From Anseranas semipalmata (taxonomy: Eukaryota; Chordata; Aves; Anseriformes; Anseranatidae), in the NCBI GenBank assembly GCA_013399115.1, contig VXAA01006070.1, forward strand, positions 87,150-151,149: DNA of 64,000 bases, written 5' to 3'. Below the pieces are notes generated by a model. It was not told the DNA's origin, did no database searches, and worked only from the letters and a program-made list of their open reading frames with translations. Position 1 is the stretch's first letter. Each line of letters opens with the position of its first letter. Positions 35,631-47,110 of this stretch are shown here, piece by piece. Both the position numbers and the translations under genes were made by a program.

Positions 35631-36905
35631 ACTACAACCTCCAAGGAAAGACTAGCTCCATCTTCTCTTTATCTTCTGATCAGGCATTTGTAGACAGCAA
35701 CATTGCTTCCTTGTAGCCCTTGCTTCTCCAGCAGGACCTGTTTTCTCAGGGTCTCCTTGCACATCTTGCTCTCCAGCCCTCTGACCATCTGGGTGGTTCC
35801 ACGCTGGACTTGCTCCAGTACGTCAGTATTGTTTTTGTACAAGGGAGCCCAGAACTTGGCACAGCACTCCAGATGTGGTCTTGCAATTGCTGAAGAGAGG
35901 GGAAGGATCACTTCCCTGGACCTGCTGGCTACACTCCTACTGCTACTGCCCAAGACAGTCCCATGGACTTGTGTGTATCCAAGTGGGCTACACGATCCCT
36001 GATTCTTTCTTCCTCTGTGGTGGGTACTGCTTCTCTCCCACAGACTTCTAGAAGGCTTAGGGACCCAGCACGTCTGAGGGCAAGCCTTACCTGGGAAAAC
36101 TGAGGCAAAGAAGGCATCGAGTCCCTCAGCCTTTTCCTATCACCTGTCCCTAGGTCCCCTGCCCCACGGAGCAATAGACCCACATTCTCCTTAGTGATGG
36201 TGTACTTACAGAAACCTGTCTTGTTGCCTTTCCCCTGCTCTGCTAGCTTCAACCCCAGCTGAGGTTTGGCTTTCCTGACTCCATTCCCGTATGTACAGGC
36301 AGTGTCTTCGGTTTTCCTTCCAAGTAGCTGGTCCCCACTTTCGCCTTCTGTGTATCTCTTAGCTGTGTCTGAGCTCAGCCAGGAGCTCCATGTTTATCCG
36401 TGCTGGCCTTTTGTGTACTGGAGTGAACCTTGAGGAGGTGATCCTTGATGACTAGCCAGCTCTTTGGGCCCCTTTGCCCCTCCGAGGGCATATTCTCATG
36501 AGATCCTGCCAAGTAGGCTCATGAAGAGGCTAAAATGATTTTCTGCTGAAGCCCACAGTTGTAGTTTAGCTGTTTATCTTCCTCGCTCTTCTCAGGATCT
36601 TGAACTCCACATTTTCTCATGGCCACTGTATCCAATGTTGCATCATCCAACGGTTCTCTTCTTTGTTTGAAAAGCAGGTCCGAAAGAGCATCTGCCTTGG
36701 TCATTTCATCAATCCCTTGTGTTAATAAACTGTCTTCAATACCCTCTAGAGATCCCCTGGATTGCTTGCACCCACCCATAGGGCCCTTCTGGCTGATGCT
36801 GAGGTGCTTACAGTCATCCATGGGTACCAGGGTCTGTGTCTGCAGGGCACTCTCCACCTGCCTAGCGAAGGCACACAACCAGGCCTTGACCCCCTGGGTA
36901 TATGG
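35631..36905 (-). mobile_element. CR1 LINE, minus strand, 5' part of the split copy, with an internal deletion
   Basis: Read on the minus strand from 36905 downward, the pieces follow CR1 ORF2 in order. The endonuclease C-terminal region is at 36878-36519 (CKQSRGSLEGIEDSLLTQGI). The linker is at about 36420-36240, with a readable ATWKENRR-like segment. The start of the RT region is at 36190-35950 (TKENVGLLLRGAGDL, then HLDTHKSMG). The very end of ORF2 follows directly (ASRSREVILPLSSAIARPHL, FWAPLYKNNTDVLEQVQRG) down to about 35669. The RT catalytic core that should lie between HKSMG and the SREVILP block, on the order of a kilobase, is missing at about 35950. Several stops and frameshifts are present. 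The element continues at 34796-35040 beyond the inserted plus-strand CR1. The right boundary is approximate. Confidence 0.88.
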
Positions 36906-39900
36906 CCAGCACCCCCACAGCGAGCAGGAGCCGTGCCCAGTCCCGGCCCGGCCGGCCCATCGCCCCTGAGCCCACCAGCACGGACACGGGTCACTGGGCT
37001 TGTGAGCGCTGCCGGTGGCCGTGGTGGGTAGAGGGGGCTTCGCCAGGCCAGCACTGAGAAATAGCTGAAGGCAAGGGTAACAGCAGAGGGCTGGAAACTG
37101 AGAGCTCCCGTGATGCCGTCAGGTAGGGGAGTGACTTGTCAGCATGGGTGTGAGGGTCAGCTGAGTGATTCATTTTTAATTTGGATGGATGACAGCTGTG
37201 ATTTCATTAATTAGCCCCCACAAGTGAGTTTACCAAGTAAAATGTGTCAGCTAACATGTCACGTCACACGAGACTGTAATGTTGTGTCCCTGCTGCAGCC
37301 AGGGACTCCTGTCACTGGCTCCCCTGCAACCTTGCAGCCGAGAGGCAATGCCTGGGGTCCCCCGCCAGCACAGCCCGACGCAGCTCCTCTGCGCCTGGGC
37401 GTGCGGGTGTTGCTCCTGGCACTGAGCTGCCCCGCTGGGCTCTGTACCCAACGCCCTGCCACAACGGCAGCAGGCGCTGCGTGCCCGTGCTGGACCTCTG
37501 CCCCCAACACCTCCCGAGCAGAGCTGCGCTTCCAGTCGCTGAGCGAGAGTGCTTCTCATGCCTCACGCATCACTGGTCATGGGAGACGGTCCGAAACAGG
37601 CAACAAAGCAAACTTGCTTGTAACGAAGGACAGAGACAAGTTACACTCTCCTGATGGTCTAGAGGAATCATTAAATCCAGTGACACGTGCTTTAAACTGG
37701 CCATTGTGCTGCCAGGTGCATGGGGAGCCTCCCTGGTTGCTTATGAGGGTCACTGAATGGCGTTGGGCAGGACGAAGAGTCCCAGTTCTTCATCCTGTCT
37801 CTTTTCTTGATGGTCTCGTGATGCTTTTAAACCTATTTGCATCAGTTTTTGCCTCAGCATACTTCTGCCTCGCAAGTTCAGACCCAGAGGTGATAGGCAC
37901 TGGCGTCATTCTCGAAAAGAAGAAAAGAAGAAAAGTTTAGTGTTCAAGAAATGTAAATGAGCTATTGGCATTCTGCAGACATGGTCTCTGTGTGTATTAT
38001 CCACAGCCTGATCCAGTCACAATTCATGCAAATGGTCTGATAACATATACGTAGGTTCAAAGCCTAAAGTGAGACTAGCCTTTTACACTGAATGAATATT
38101 TTGAGTGATTGAATATGAATCCATATATTATCTGCATACTTTTCAGTAATATCTGAAGGAACCATGTTATAAGTAACCTATCTGACAGCAAAACACTGCA
38201 AGCAGAGAAATACAGAGAGCATTTCACATAGATCGTACTAAAATGATGTTTTACCACTGCAAAGAGAGATAAGGATTTCATTTCTAAGTGACAAAAAAAT
38301 ATATATATTTTGGATTAAAGTGCTGTAGTACATTAATACTAAAAAATAATGCATTTATTATCAGTGCATGCTTTTCATCACTGGTAACTGATTTATAAAA
38401 CAGCTTTGGCGTGGATCATGGGCCGATTATGTCCATCAGACCGTAGCATTAAGTGCAACGTCATTAGATGTTTAAAGAGGTTATTCATCTTCCAGCGCTG
38501 CACACCAATTGCTCCGTAGCCTGGCCAGCAGCCAGGCAGCGGCTGCGGCGCTCCCGTCCCCGGCTCCCTCCAGCGTGCCGGTGCTGCTGGCCCAGCCCGC
38601 GCAGCGCTTCCGGGCCCCAGCCCTGGAGCTGGGGGTGCTGGGGGTGCTCGGGGAAGAACATAACACCAGGGAGGGCCTGTAATGATAATTTGGCAGTGCA
38701 TTCTCTTCGCCTCCAGCTGGTTGTGGCCTAGGGACCTTCTGAATCAGCCACGGTATCTTTGTGCTTAACAAAGTGCCGGGGGTACTTTGCCGGGGTACTT
38801 TGCCGGTGCCGGGGGCAGCTCGCAGCCTCGCCGCCGCACGGGGACAGTTTGCGTGGGGCCCAGCTGGGGCCCGGTGCTGCCCCAGGATGGCAGGAAGCCG
38901 TCCTGCGCTCCTCCGCCGGCTCTCCCCGCCGAGCCCCTGGAGCCAGCCTGCCTGATGGTCCGTCTGCTAGTTCCGCCAGGTTTTGAAGTGCCCCCAGGCT
39001 GGAGCATCGCAATCGCAGAAGCTGTTAGAGCCTTTCACCGTACCCCTTCCATGCGGTGACATTTCAGCATGCAAATAAGCAGGTCTTGTCTGGATACTGC
39101 CATAAACTGCATTCACGGCAGGAGGGAGGTTGCTAAGGAATTAGCAAGTGACTCAGGAAGACCAGCTTTACTCCCTGCTCCTGTGGTACCGTGCTCAAAT
39201 CCGTTCCAGGTCTGCCCCACCCCGGGACGTCTGCCTGCTGCCCGCGGGGCACCCAGCACCGCCACTGGCTCGTGCCCTGTTGCATCCCAGCTGCCCTGGG
39301 GAAACTGTCCTTGTTACCAGGAAACTTTTGCAATTCTACTTCCATGCACTTAGATATTCCCGTTCAGATTGCACTCTTTTTGAGACACATTTGCAAATGG
39401 CTTCCTGATCAATTATTTTCTTCTCTGAAGAGAAATTACTGCTGAAATTGAAATGCGCTTGATTTGCTAAGGGCAAAGGAAGGAGAAGACAAAACCTAAG
39501 AACTCGAGATCTGAATCTGAAAAAGAAAAGGAGCAGCCCTTTAATTTCCCAGACAGCATTTTGCTGTGAGGAAATTTATGCAAAGCCCATAAAATGCAAG
39601 AACGACCCAAATTACTACAGAGGCAATCAGAGTCCATCATCAACATATGTTAGAAATTTGGAGACTCAACTGCTCCTAAGCGTCTTGTGTTCCTGAAAAC
39701 AGAAACAAGCACAAAGTCCACTGCACACAACAGTTAGTGTAACTGGATCATATCTGTTTCTGGAAGATTTTTGGACAAGTTGAACAAGCTTTCTGGTGGA
39801 AAATCAGGTGCTCGCAGGCACAAGTTACAAGGCAGTGCCAAAGCAAGGACGACTACCCCGTTGTTCTAATGCTACCAAAGAAGGAGAGGTAGGCCACTGA

Positions 39901-42900
39901 AGGCAGGGGATGTTACGCAGATGAGATATGTTCGGGATCTTCCTCGGGGCTCGGGCTGGGTTCTGGCCAGCTGGTGAAGCCCTCTGCACGGAGGATGTGC
40001 CGTGTGGGGACAGAGAGACGCTGGAGGGAACAGACTGCCCCACAGCCCCCCCGAGCACACCGCTGCTCCCGCATCGCAGTTTGATGTTTGCTTTTTTCCC
40101 CGGTGACTGGGAATTGCTAACAAATGCCGCAATTCACTTGCAATCCACCATAAATCCAGCCCCTTCCTGAGGAGCTTCTGGCTGACCTGTTTTCTCCTCT
40201 CCTGTACTTCTGCAGCTGGTACGCCTGCGTTGTGTAGCACTTGACATGGTGCTTCCTTCTTCAATTGAAATGTTGTTGTTGTTTTCCTTCCCCAAATGCG
40301 CTGTATAGTTGTGATTCTTTTGAGTTCCCAGTCTGGCCGACCCAGGCAGGTACAGGCTCCCCCGGATGCTCTCAGCTGCGGCAAGCAGCATCAGGCCCGG
40401 AGAGATCTCTGCAGATCCCGACACGCCCTGGATGAGGGATAACTGCTCTCCCAGCATGATGCTCTGCCTTCCTCCCTCTTCTGGCCCATCCCGACCATGT
40501 TTCCCTAGCTTGCTCTGAGATGTAATGCAAAAGAGTCTCAAAAGCATTATTGAACTCAAAATAAATGACATTTACTGCCTCCTGTTATCCAAAAGCCTGT
40601 TAGCCAGTCACAGAAGGAAATTAGTTTTCTGTAGAGCCTGGCTGCCTGTTACTTCCCTTTTCGTACCATCATTTCTTCCTAGAAGAAGTTCCCTTTGAGT
40701 TTGCTGGAACGAATGCTTCCTGAGTTACTGCACCGCTGGGCTTGGTGCCCTGCGGGCACGTGCCATAAATTCACACGAGCTCGTTCTGGTACCTGATAGG
40801 AGGACGTTGCTGCCGAGGGGTGACAAGGACGGGCCATGCGTGGGCTGGTGAGACCGAGGAGCCGCACACTGTGCTTCTGTGCTCCTCCCGGGGGGCCCCG
40901 GAGCTCCCGCAGCCGGGGGTGCGGGCGGTGGCGTGAGTCCCATTTCATCGCCGGCATCGCATCAGAACGGCCCGCGGGCTGGCTTCTGGCCACTTACCGA
41001 CAACGTGTCGTCAGCAGGACGGGGCAGAACTTGAACCGACACCCGGCAGGCTGGGGGTTAGCCAGGGTGCGTGAGGACTTCAGCGGGCAGCTCTCCGGGC
41101 GCAATGGCGGGGCTCCCGCCTGAGCACTGCTTGGCTTGTGAGGGTTAAAAAGGACTTCTGGTTTTGTTTGTTTGTTTGTTTTTAACGGTATGGCCATCTT
41201 TGAATATTACCTTGAATATGCCAATACAAGATTTTACCGAACTCAGATCCCCTCCACTATTAAAGCTCACCATGTGGCGCAGTGTCCCAGCACGTGGCAA
41301 ACTGTCCTTCTCCCCTGGCTAATGACGGGGACCCAGCTTCTTCGCAGCGTTCGTTGCAGCTGCTAGGAGCAGCCCAAGGATTACTGTAGTTACGGTAAGT
41401 GTTTCCTTGAATATCATTTCCCAAATGCTTTTAGCTTTACTGTGGCAGTTTTTCTCTAATTGCAGAAATAACAAAATGCCTTGAGCGTATTTATGCGCTT
41501 GAGTTTTATTTTAGTTACTTATTATAAAAGTGTTAATAACAGCTCGAAGCGAAGGAACAGAATTGCATTTGAGCAACAGAGAGCCAAAGACATGTTGGTT
41601 TAAAGTTTTGCTTAATGGACCATTATGTCCTTGGTAGAGTTTCTCTGTTCTGCTGTGTTCATTTCCCCTTCTGCCACTCGATGGTTCAGAAAGCAGAAAT
41701 AAAAGGCAACTGAGTTATGTAATACTGTGTGTTTTAGATTTAGTAACTGTTGGTAAAAATCAGTCCTTCGGGTAAACTGACTTCATTGCCAGTGAAAGAT
41801 GGATGCTTTTTCTTCTTTTTTCTTTTCCTTTTTTTGTAAAGGTGAGGCCTGATTTTTAGCACACTGTGTAATTAATTATTCCTTGCTCAACAGAAAGGTT
41901 GGTTTCAGCTCTTAAGAATCACAGGGTGGTTAAGAAGGTGTTCAGAGACAGAAGAGAGAAATTTTGACTGTGGCATGAAACCAAGGCAAGGCAGAACTGA
42001 TGCTGAAACCTGCTGGTTTCTGCCAGAAACAATTGCTAGCCCCCCTGCCCTTGTAAGCCTGAGCGTCTCTTGCATGTTGCCGAGCGTCTTCAGTCCCTGC
42101 AGCTACTGGTCTGGTTTGGGAGGCAGTGACTTCGTGCAGCAAAGGGCAGGCGCTCATGTCTTACAGCTCCGGAGGTCCCAGGTTTACCCTGCTGGGCAGC
42201 TGGGAGACGTTCAGCGCACTCGTTGGAGCTGTTCCTTCTGGCAAAGCAGCAGTGGGCCAGGGCAGTCATTCCGGGCAGCTCTTCAGCTCGCAGCCGGCTG
42301 GGCAAGGCGGCAGCTGGGCGCTGCGGCTGCGGGCGCGAGGAAGGGCAGTACGGCTGTGGCGCTGGGCTCTGCGGTGACCAAGCACCTCTTGGAAGCCTTG
42401 TGCTCCTGCCCACGCCTCGCTCTGAGGGCCTCTGAAATGTGAATTGTGTGTGTTTGCAACGGCCAGGTCTCTTCTCTTCTTACCTGCAAGGATATAGCTA
42501 GGAAGGGGCTTTGCGAGGCAGAGGGGGAAGGAAGGAGGAACCGTGTGTGTGGGTCACTCTCATAGGCTTTGGCATCATCAATGAGGCAAAGACAGAGTGG
42601 TCACGTTTGGGGATGGGGGGGTATTTCCCAAGAGAGGTGCCTCGAGTCAGTCCCTCCAGTCGTGTTGGTGGGATGTCAGCTTTTGGCAAGCTGGCTCTGA
42701 CATGAGGTTGTGCAGTCCATCCCGGGGTGTTCTTCCCCTTGAGCTGAAGTGCAAAGGCTTTGGCATGAGGGACAGCTGCCTGGAGATCCTCGTGGGGGGA
42801 CTTCTCATGTAAGTTGTATCCAGACATCTCAGGGTACGTGCTGCACACCCTGGCACCTGTCTGAACCCAACTTGCATATGGGAGGATCAACACGGTGCTT

Positions 42901-45440
42901 CTCGTACTCTATCTTTTGGCAGAGTGATGCTGTATGTCCACTTAAACACAAGTGTCAGGTTTGGTTTGTGAATTATGATTATTAAAACACGACTTTATCT
43001 TCCTGAAAGACTTCTGAGGTTATTTATACCTTTAGAATTTGTCAGAAGGAAATTTCAAAGGAATTAAAATAAATGCGTAATTTATTTGTGGTAGTACAGA
43101 TAGTCTGAGACTTTAATTCCCCTGCAGATTAGAGGTAGAAGAGGGAATGCATTAACTCCAACCATCCTGTGTTCACAGTTAGTGGCAAATCATTAGCACT
43201 TCTGCTATTGTTCAGAATCTTTTTCTTTCGAGTTTGCGGATTCTTCCTCCACCCCAAAAATAAAATGCAGCTGCGGCAATATTTTGTTTGAGCGCTGTTG
43301 GTTTGGAGCTTTGTGGAGGCTTTCTGAAGAGCTTCGTGATCCATGACCGGTTTCCCCCCGGGGCGCGTTTCCCTTCTGCTAGGAGCCAGCGTTACGTGGA
43401 CCGTCTTGCTGGTGGCCTCACGAGGAATGGCATTAAGCCTACGTGAGCAAAGCTTCCCCTTCCCGCAGACCTGGGGAGCCCTGGCGTCCGCCACCAAACC
43501 CGCCTCGCTTGGAAGACCTGGTTGTGCCGAGGGGACAGCCGGGCAAACAGCCGGCCCCCTGCCAAGCTCCTCCCTTCCAGAAACATCCCACGGGACGTGC
43601 TCCAAGTGGGCATTTGAGCACTAGTCACTGCAATGGAAATCAACACGTGGGCCTCCAGCTTTAATTTCAGTTGTGGTCAATTTTGAGATTTGAACCCACA
43701 AATTCTGTGTGTAAAACTCAGTTTTGTATTATTTTGGCCTGAGTACAAAACGACACCAGTGTGTTCTTCCACAGGGGCGACACGACAAAGTCAAGAGTGC
43801 CTGTTTGTACGTCTAGCCGCAAGGAAGGTATGGTAAATGTGAAGTCGCAAATTAACTCTCAAGTCCTGGAAATACTTCTTGTGTCAGCCCGCAGCTTCCG
43901 CCTCGAGGAGCGAGGTGCCCAGCAGAGGAGCGCAGGATGCGGCGGTGTCTCATTGGCGCGCTGCCGTCCTTTCCTTTCCCATCGGCCTCCGTGGAAAGGG
44001 CTGTGCATGTGGATTTTAGAAGTCCGAGGGCGGATTTCTGGCCGCTATGTCAGAGCCCACAAGCAGTTGTGGGCAGTGCCACCCCAACGGGGTTCTCTGG
44101 TGTGATTTGGTTAATGTCACGTAGCATTGCATATACCAGAGGTGAATGTGGGCATGCACGCTCACAAGCTGCAGGGGAACTTTCTTCTTTGTTAATGAGC
44201 TGACCTTTGCTGCTGAGAAGGGGTGGAAGAAGCTCTGCTTGATCCCGTCAGTGCTGCTCTGTGCAAGGTCACAAAGCTATTGGAGATGAGGGTGAGATCT
44301 TTATTCAAACTCTCCGTGCCCCTCCATGTCTTGATGATTTTGCTGTAAGTTTTAAAACAAAACAAAACAAAACCAACAACAAAATAGCTTTTCTGTGTCC
44401 TTTAAAAATGATCTGGAAGTTGTTCTGGAAGTGGCTTAGTGTTGCTAGAGTTCTGCAGACCTTCTAGGTTCTGACATTGTTGCTGTTAATTTCCTGACAG
44501 ACTTCAGTGGCATCCTCCTCCTCTTACGGGGTCACACGGGGGTAGCATCCTCTCACCATTGATAAATCGCCATTCATTAGGATGGCTAATACTCTTCAGA
44601 CATAATTACTTGCTTACACGAAGAAGCAGTTTTTTTTAAGGCAGGGGAAAAGACAGCAGTGCAGAATAAAGATTAAGTGCCTGCCAATTTTTTGTCTTTA
44701 AAGCGGTCATTTTTTTACTTCAGGTGAAGTAAAAGTCAGGCTGAATGACAGTTCTCTCGCGCAATTAATTATTTATGTTTTTCTGCAAGCAGCAACCAAG
44801 AGCATCGGAACTGAAACGTAATTTATATCTCAATCGATTTTTTGGGGACAAAAAGCCATGCGTAGGAGCGTGGAGGCTGCGCTAACTGGCCGTGCCGCTG
44901 GGCATGATGCACCGCATGGGAGCGGGGGCTCCGCCGCTGCCCCCCGCCGCTGCAGCCGGGTGGGTTTCTGGCCACGGGATGCCCAGGCAGCAAGGGCTGG
45001 GAGAGGGGAGCTCACCCGCAGCTGGCGGAGGTATTTGTCCTGCAGGCAGGGGGCTGCGGGGCGAACCCGACCTCAGCACAGACGCGCAGCGCGGGAGGTT
45101 TGCGTGGCGGCTTCCGAACGGAGCGTCTCCAGCTCCCCTGGGGTCGGCCGCTGCCGACCTGCCCGTGAGTTCCCTGGCCAAGCTCCCTCACGGCCCTCGG
45201 CCAGGCACCGCTGCGGGGAGCGCTCTCGCGTAGCTCATCGCCCTCCGAAACTGCACTGTGGGTAGGCCCCCTTTGTCAGGACTCTCCCTGCCCGGCTTGT
45301 GACCTCCAGGTGTGTGCCGAAAGCTCTGGGACAGACCCATATCGCTGTAGGCAAAAGCAGTGCTTTATCGCAGGAAGCTGAGGTCTCCTTCTGGCCGTGG
45401 TGGGCAGCGGGCGGATGCCACCTAATGCCTCCTCCGTCTT
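36906..45440. other. single-copy DNA alternating AT-rich and CpG-dense patches, no gene called
   Basis: CpG-dense patches lie at about 36920-37030, 37310-37540, 38510-38650, 38770-39010, 40780-41130, 42220-42380 and 44870-45240. Long AT-rich stretches lie between them, notably 37960-38490, which includes an octamer-type ATGCAAAT. The 238-codon frame at 37224-37940 is the longest in the window but lacks any domain or splice support. A short GTTT run (about 41164-41182) and four AAAAC units (44354-44373) are present. No transposon was recognised. Confidence 0.45.
37960..38490. other. AT-rich block resembling conserved non-coding DNA
   Basis: A dense series of AT-rich motifs (ATTCATGCAAATGG, TTGAGTGATTGAATATGAAT, ATTAATACTAAAAAATAATG) without repeats or ORFs. 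Conservation across birds would be needed to call it an enhancer. Confidence 0.22.
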
Positions 45441-45444
45441 CTGC

Positions 45445-45540
45445 GTGTCCGTGCTGGTGTCCGTGCTGGTGTCCGTGCTGGTGTCCATGTTGGTGTCCGT
45501 GCTGGTGTCCGTGCTGGTGTCCGTGCTGGTGGCTGTGCTG
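45445..45540. repeat. 12-bp minisatellite, 8 units
   Basis: Eight consecutive 12-bp units of GTGTCCGTGCTG. Six are exact, one reads GTGTCCATGTTG (45481-45492), and the last is GTGGCTGTGCTG. Because 12 is a multiple of three, all reading frames stay open and give artificial repeats such as VSVL or CPCW on the plus strand and HQHG on the minus strand. I do not regard these as protein evidence. Confidence 0.97.
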
Positions 45541-46250
45541 GCTGGGGGCTGCCACTCCGGCCTCACCACCCCATTCCCTTCTCTCACCCGCGGCCCCGCC
45601 GCTCGTGCAGTCGGAGCANAAACCGGGTCAGCAAAGGCGGGGCGGGAGGGACGGTGCCCTGTGGCGGGGTGGGGACGGTGCCCCCCGGCGGGAGCACTGG
45701 GGCCGGCCGTGGGCACCCGGCTCGGGGAGCGCAGCTGGGCCGGGCAGGGCGCGGGATGGAGTTGCCCCTTCAGCTGCCCTGGAGCTCTTCCTCCCGTCGT
45801 GTCTTTGAGAGAGCATCTCGTGTGAGCTTGCCTCTCCGTGCTGAGAGGAGAAAGGGACGCCAGTGCAGGGAGGGAACCGAAACCTCCGAAGCTAGCACAA
45901 GCCCAGCGCATGGAATCGCTTGCTTTTGCAAACCTCCTTTAATGCGAATGCCATGCTATCTAAAGTGAAGCAAACCGCCAACTTCAGACGCCTGCTTCAT
46001 GGTGCTGGCAGCTGCCTCCGTTCTCCTAGATGGCAAATTTCCTTCCTGAGGGAACTCTGTCCTTCCCTGTCTTCACACGGGGTGCAGTGACAAGCACGTG
46101 CTGCCTGCTTTAGTGCCGCTTAGCTGCGTGCTCGCTGCTTGCTCGAGCTGGGCTGCCCACTCCAGTAGCCAGCCCTCGTGCAGCTGCGTTTCCCGCTGCT
46201 TCGGCTGCCCCGCTTCTGCTCACAGCTCAGCAGCCGTGCTGCGGGCCTGC
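45541..46250. other. GC-rich DNA, no gene seen
   Basis: A GC-rich stretch containing an unresolved base at 45619. Overlapping open frames on both strands reflect composition only. It separates the 12-bp minisatellite from the purine tract. Confidence 0.45.
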
Positions 46251-46407
46251 GGGGAAGGGAGAAGGGAGAAGGGAGGAGGGAGAAGGGAGAAGGGAGGAGG
46301 GAGGAAGGAGAAGGGAGGAGGGAGGAAGGAGAAGGGAGGAGGGAGGAAGGAGAAGGGAGGAGGGAGGAAGGAGAAGGGAGGAGGGAGGAAGGAGAAGGGA
46401 GGAGGGA
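46251..46407. repeat. 157-bp polypurine tract with 21-bp higher-order repeat
   Basis: An uninterrupted purine (G and A only) strand. From 46302 to 46406 it consists of five exact 21-bp units (AGGAAGGAGAAGGGAGGAGGG). The left part is built from the related GAAGGGAGAAGGGAGGAGGG pattern. Such mirror-like polypurine DNA can form triplex (H-DNA), and its repeated GGG runs could form G-quadruplexes, by established knowledge of these sequence classes. An unresolved N at 46408 abuts the array, suggesting the true copy number is uncertain. Confidence 0.97.
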
Positions 46408-46449
46408 NCTTGGCCCGGCAAGCTGTGCTGCCGGGTGTGAGGCTGCGGG

Positions 46450-47110
46450 GCTGAAAACCTGTGAAATGCGCATTTTACAAAATTAATATTGGAATAGGCC
46501 TTTGATCCAAACCTCTCACAGCTTATTTTTTGGAAATTTTGATTGAACAAATAGAGCAAAGACAGGAGAGACTGTAAGTTCATTACAAAATAATTAAGGC
46601 CTCTGTCAGAGTGAAGTTTCATTCCGAGAGCAAAGTTTTGATGGGCCACTTGTTATCTTGCATATCTGGAGTATAAAAAATAACATTCCTCCCTATAGAA
46701 AACATCTTCTGCTCTCTTGCTAGAGTATTTAACTGCTTTTTCAGCAAGAACTTATCTTGCTGACGAAATGTTGCCCCGATTGCAAAGCTAAAAAATGGAG
46801 CAAAACAGTTTTTGCCAGCCTCTTATTTTTAGTGTTCTTGGTTTCTATTTGTAATTACAGTGGTGCACAGTTTTCAGACACATATGGGAATTTTCATTTG
46901 ATAGTATTCAATTATAATGATTATGTTGCGTCTCCTATAATAAAATGTTTTCCATATGTTAGGTACAATAAAATCATAATAGCCCCTAGTGCTTTCCACA
47001 ATGATCTCCATATTAATACAACTCTTAGATGGCATAAAATGTTTGTGTGCTTGGGCTCCAAAGGCACAAACACAAACATTTAATTTAATATCCACGAGAA
47101 GTGTCATTGA
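46450..47110. other. AT-rich block resembling conserved non-coding DNA
   Basis: A long AT-rich stretch with TTACAAAATTAATATT, TTACAAAATAATTAAGG and AGTATAAAAAATAACA motifs, no repeat signature and only short ORFs. Its abrupt contrast with the GC-rich, tandem-repeat-bearing DNA on its left is notable. Function is inferred from composition only. Confidence 0.25.

Noticed and set aside
37224..37940. Longest single open frame in the window (238 codons, plus)
   Set aside because: It runs through a CpG- and proline-rich patch, no domain is recognisable, antisense frames are open through the same DNA, and splice context is lacking.
41905..41945. AATCACAGGGTGGTTAAGAA resembling a reversed CR1 3' end
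   Set aside because: The match is too short and does not continue into CR1 sequence.
45235..45911. Histidine/glutamine/glycine repeat protein frames over the minisatellite
   Set aside because: They are produced solely by a 12-bp tandem repeat whose length is a multiple of three.
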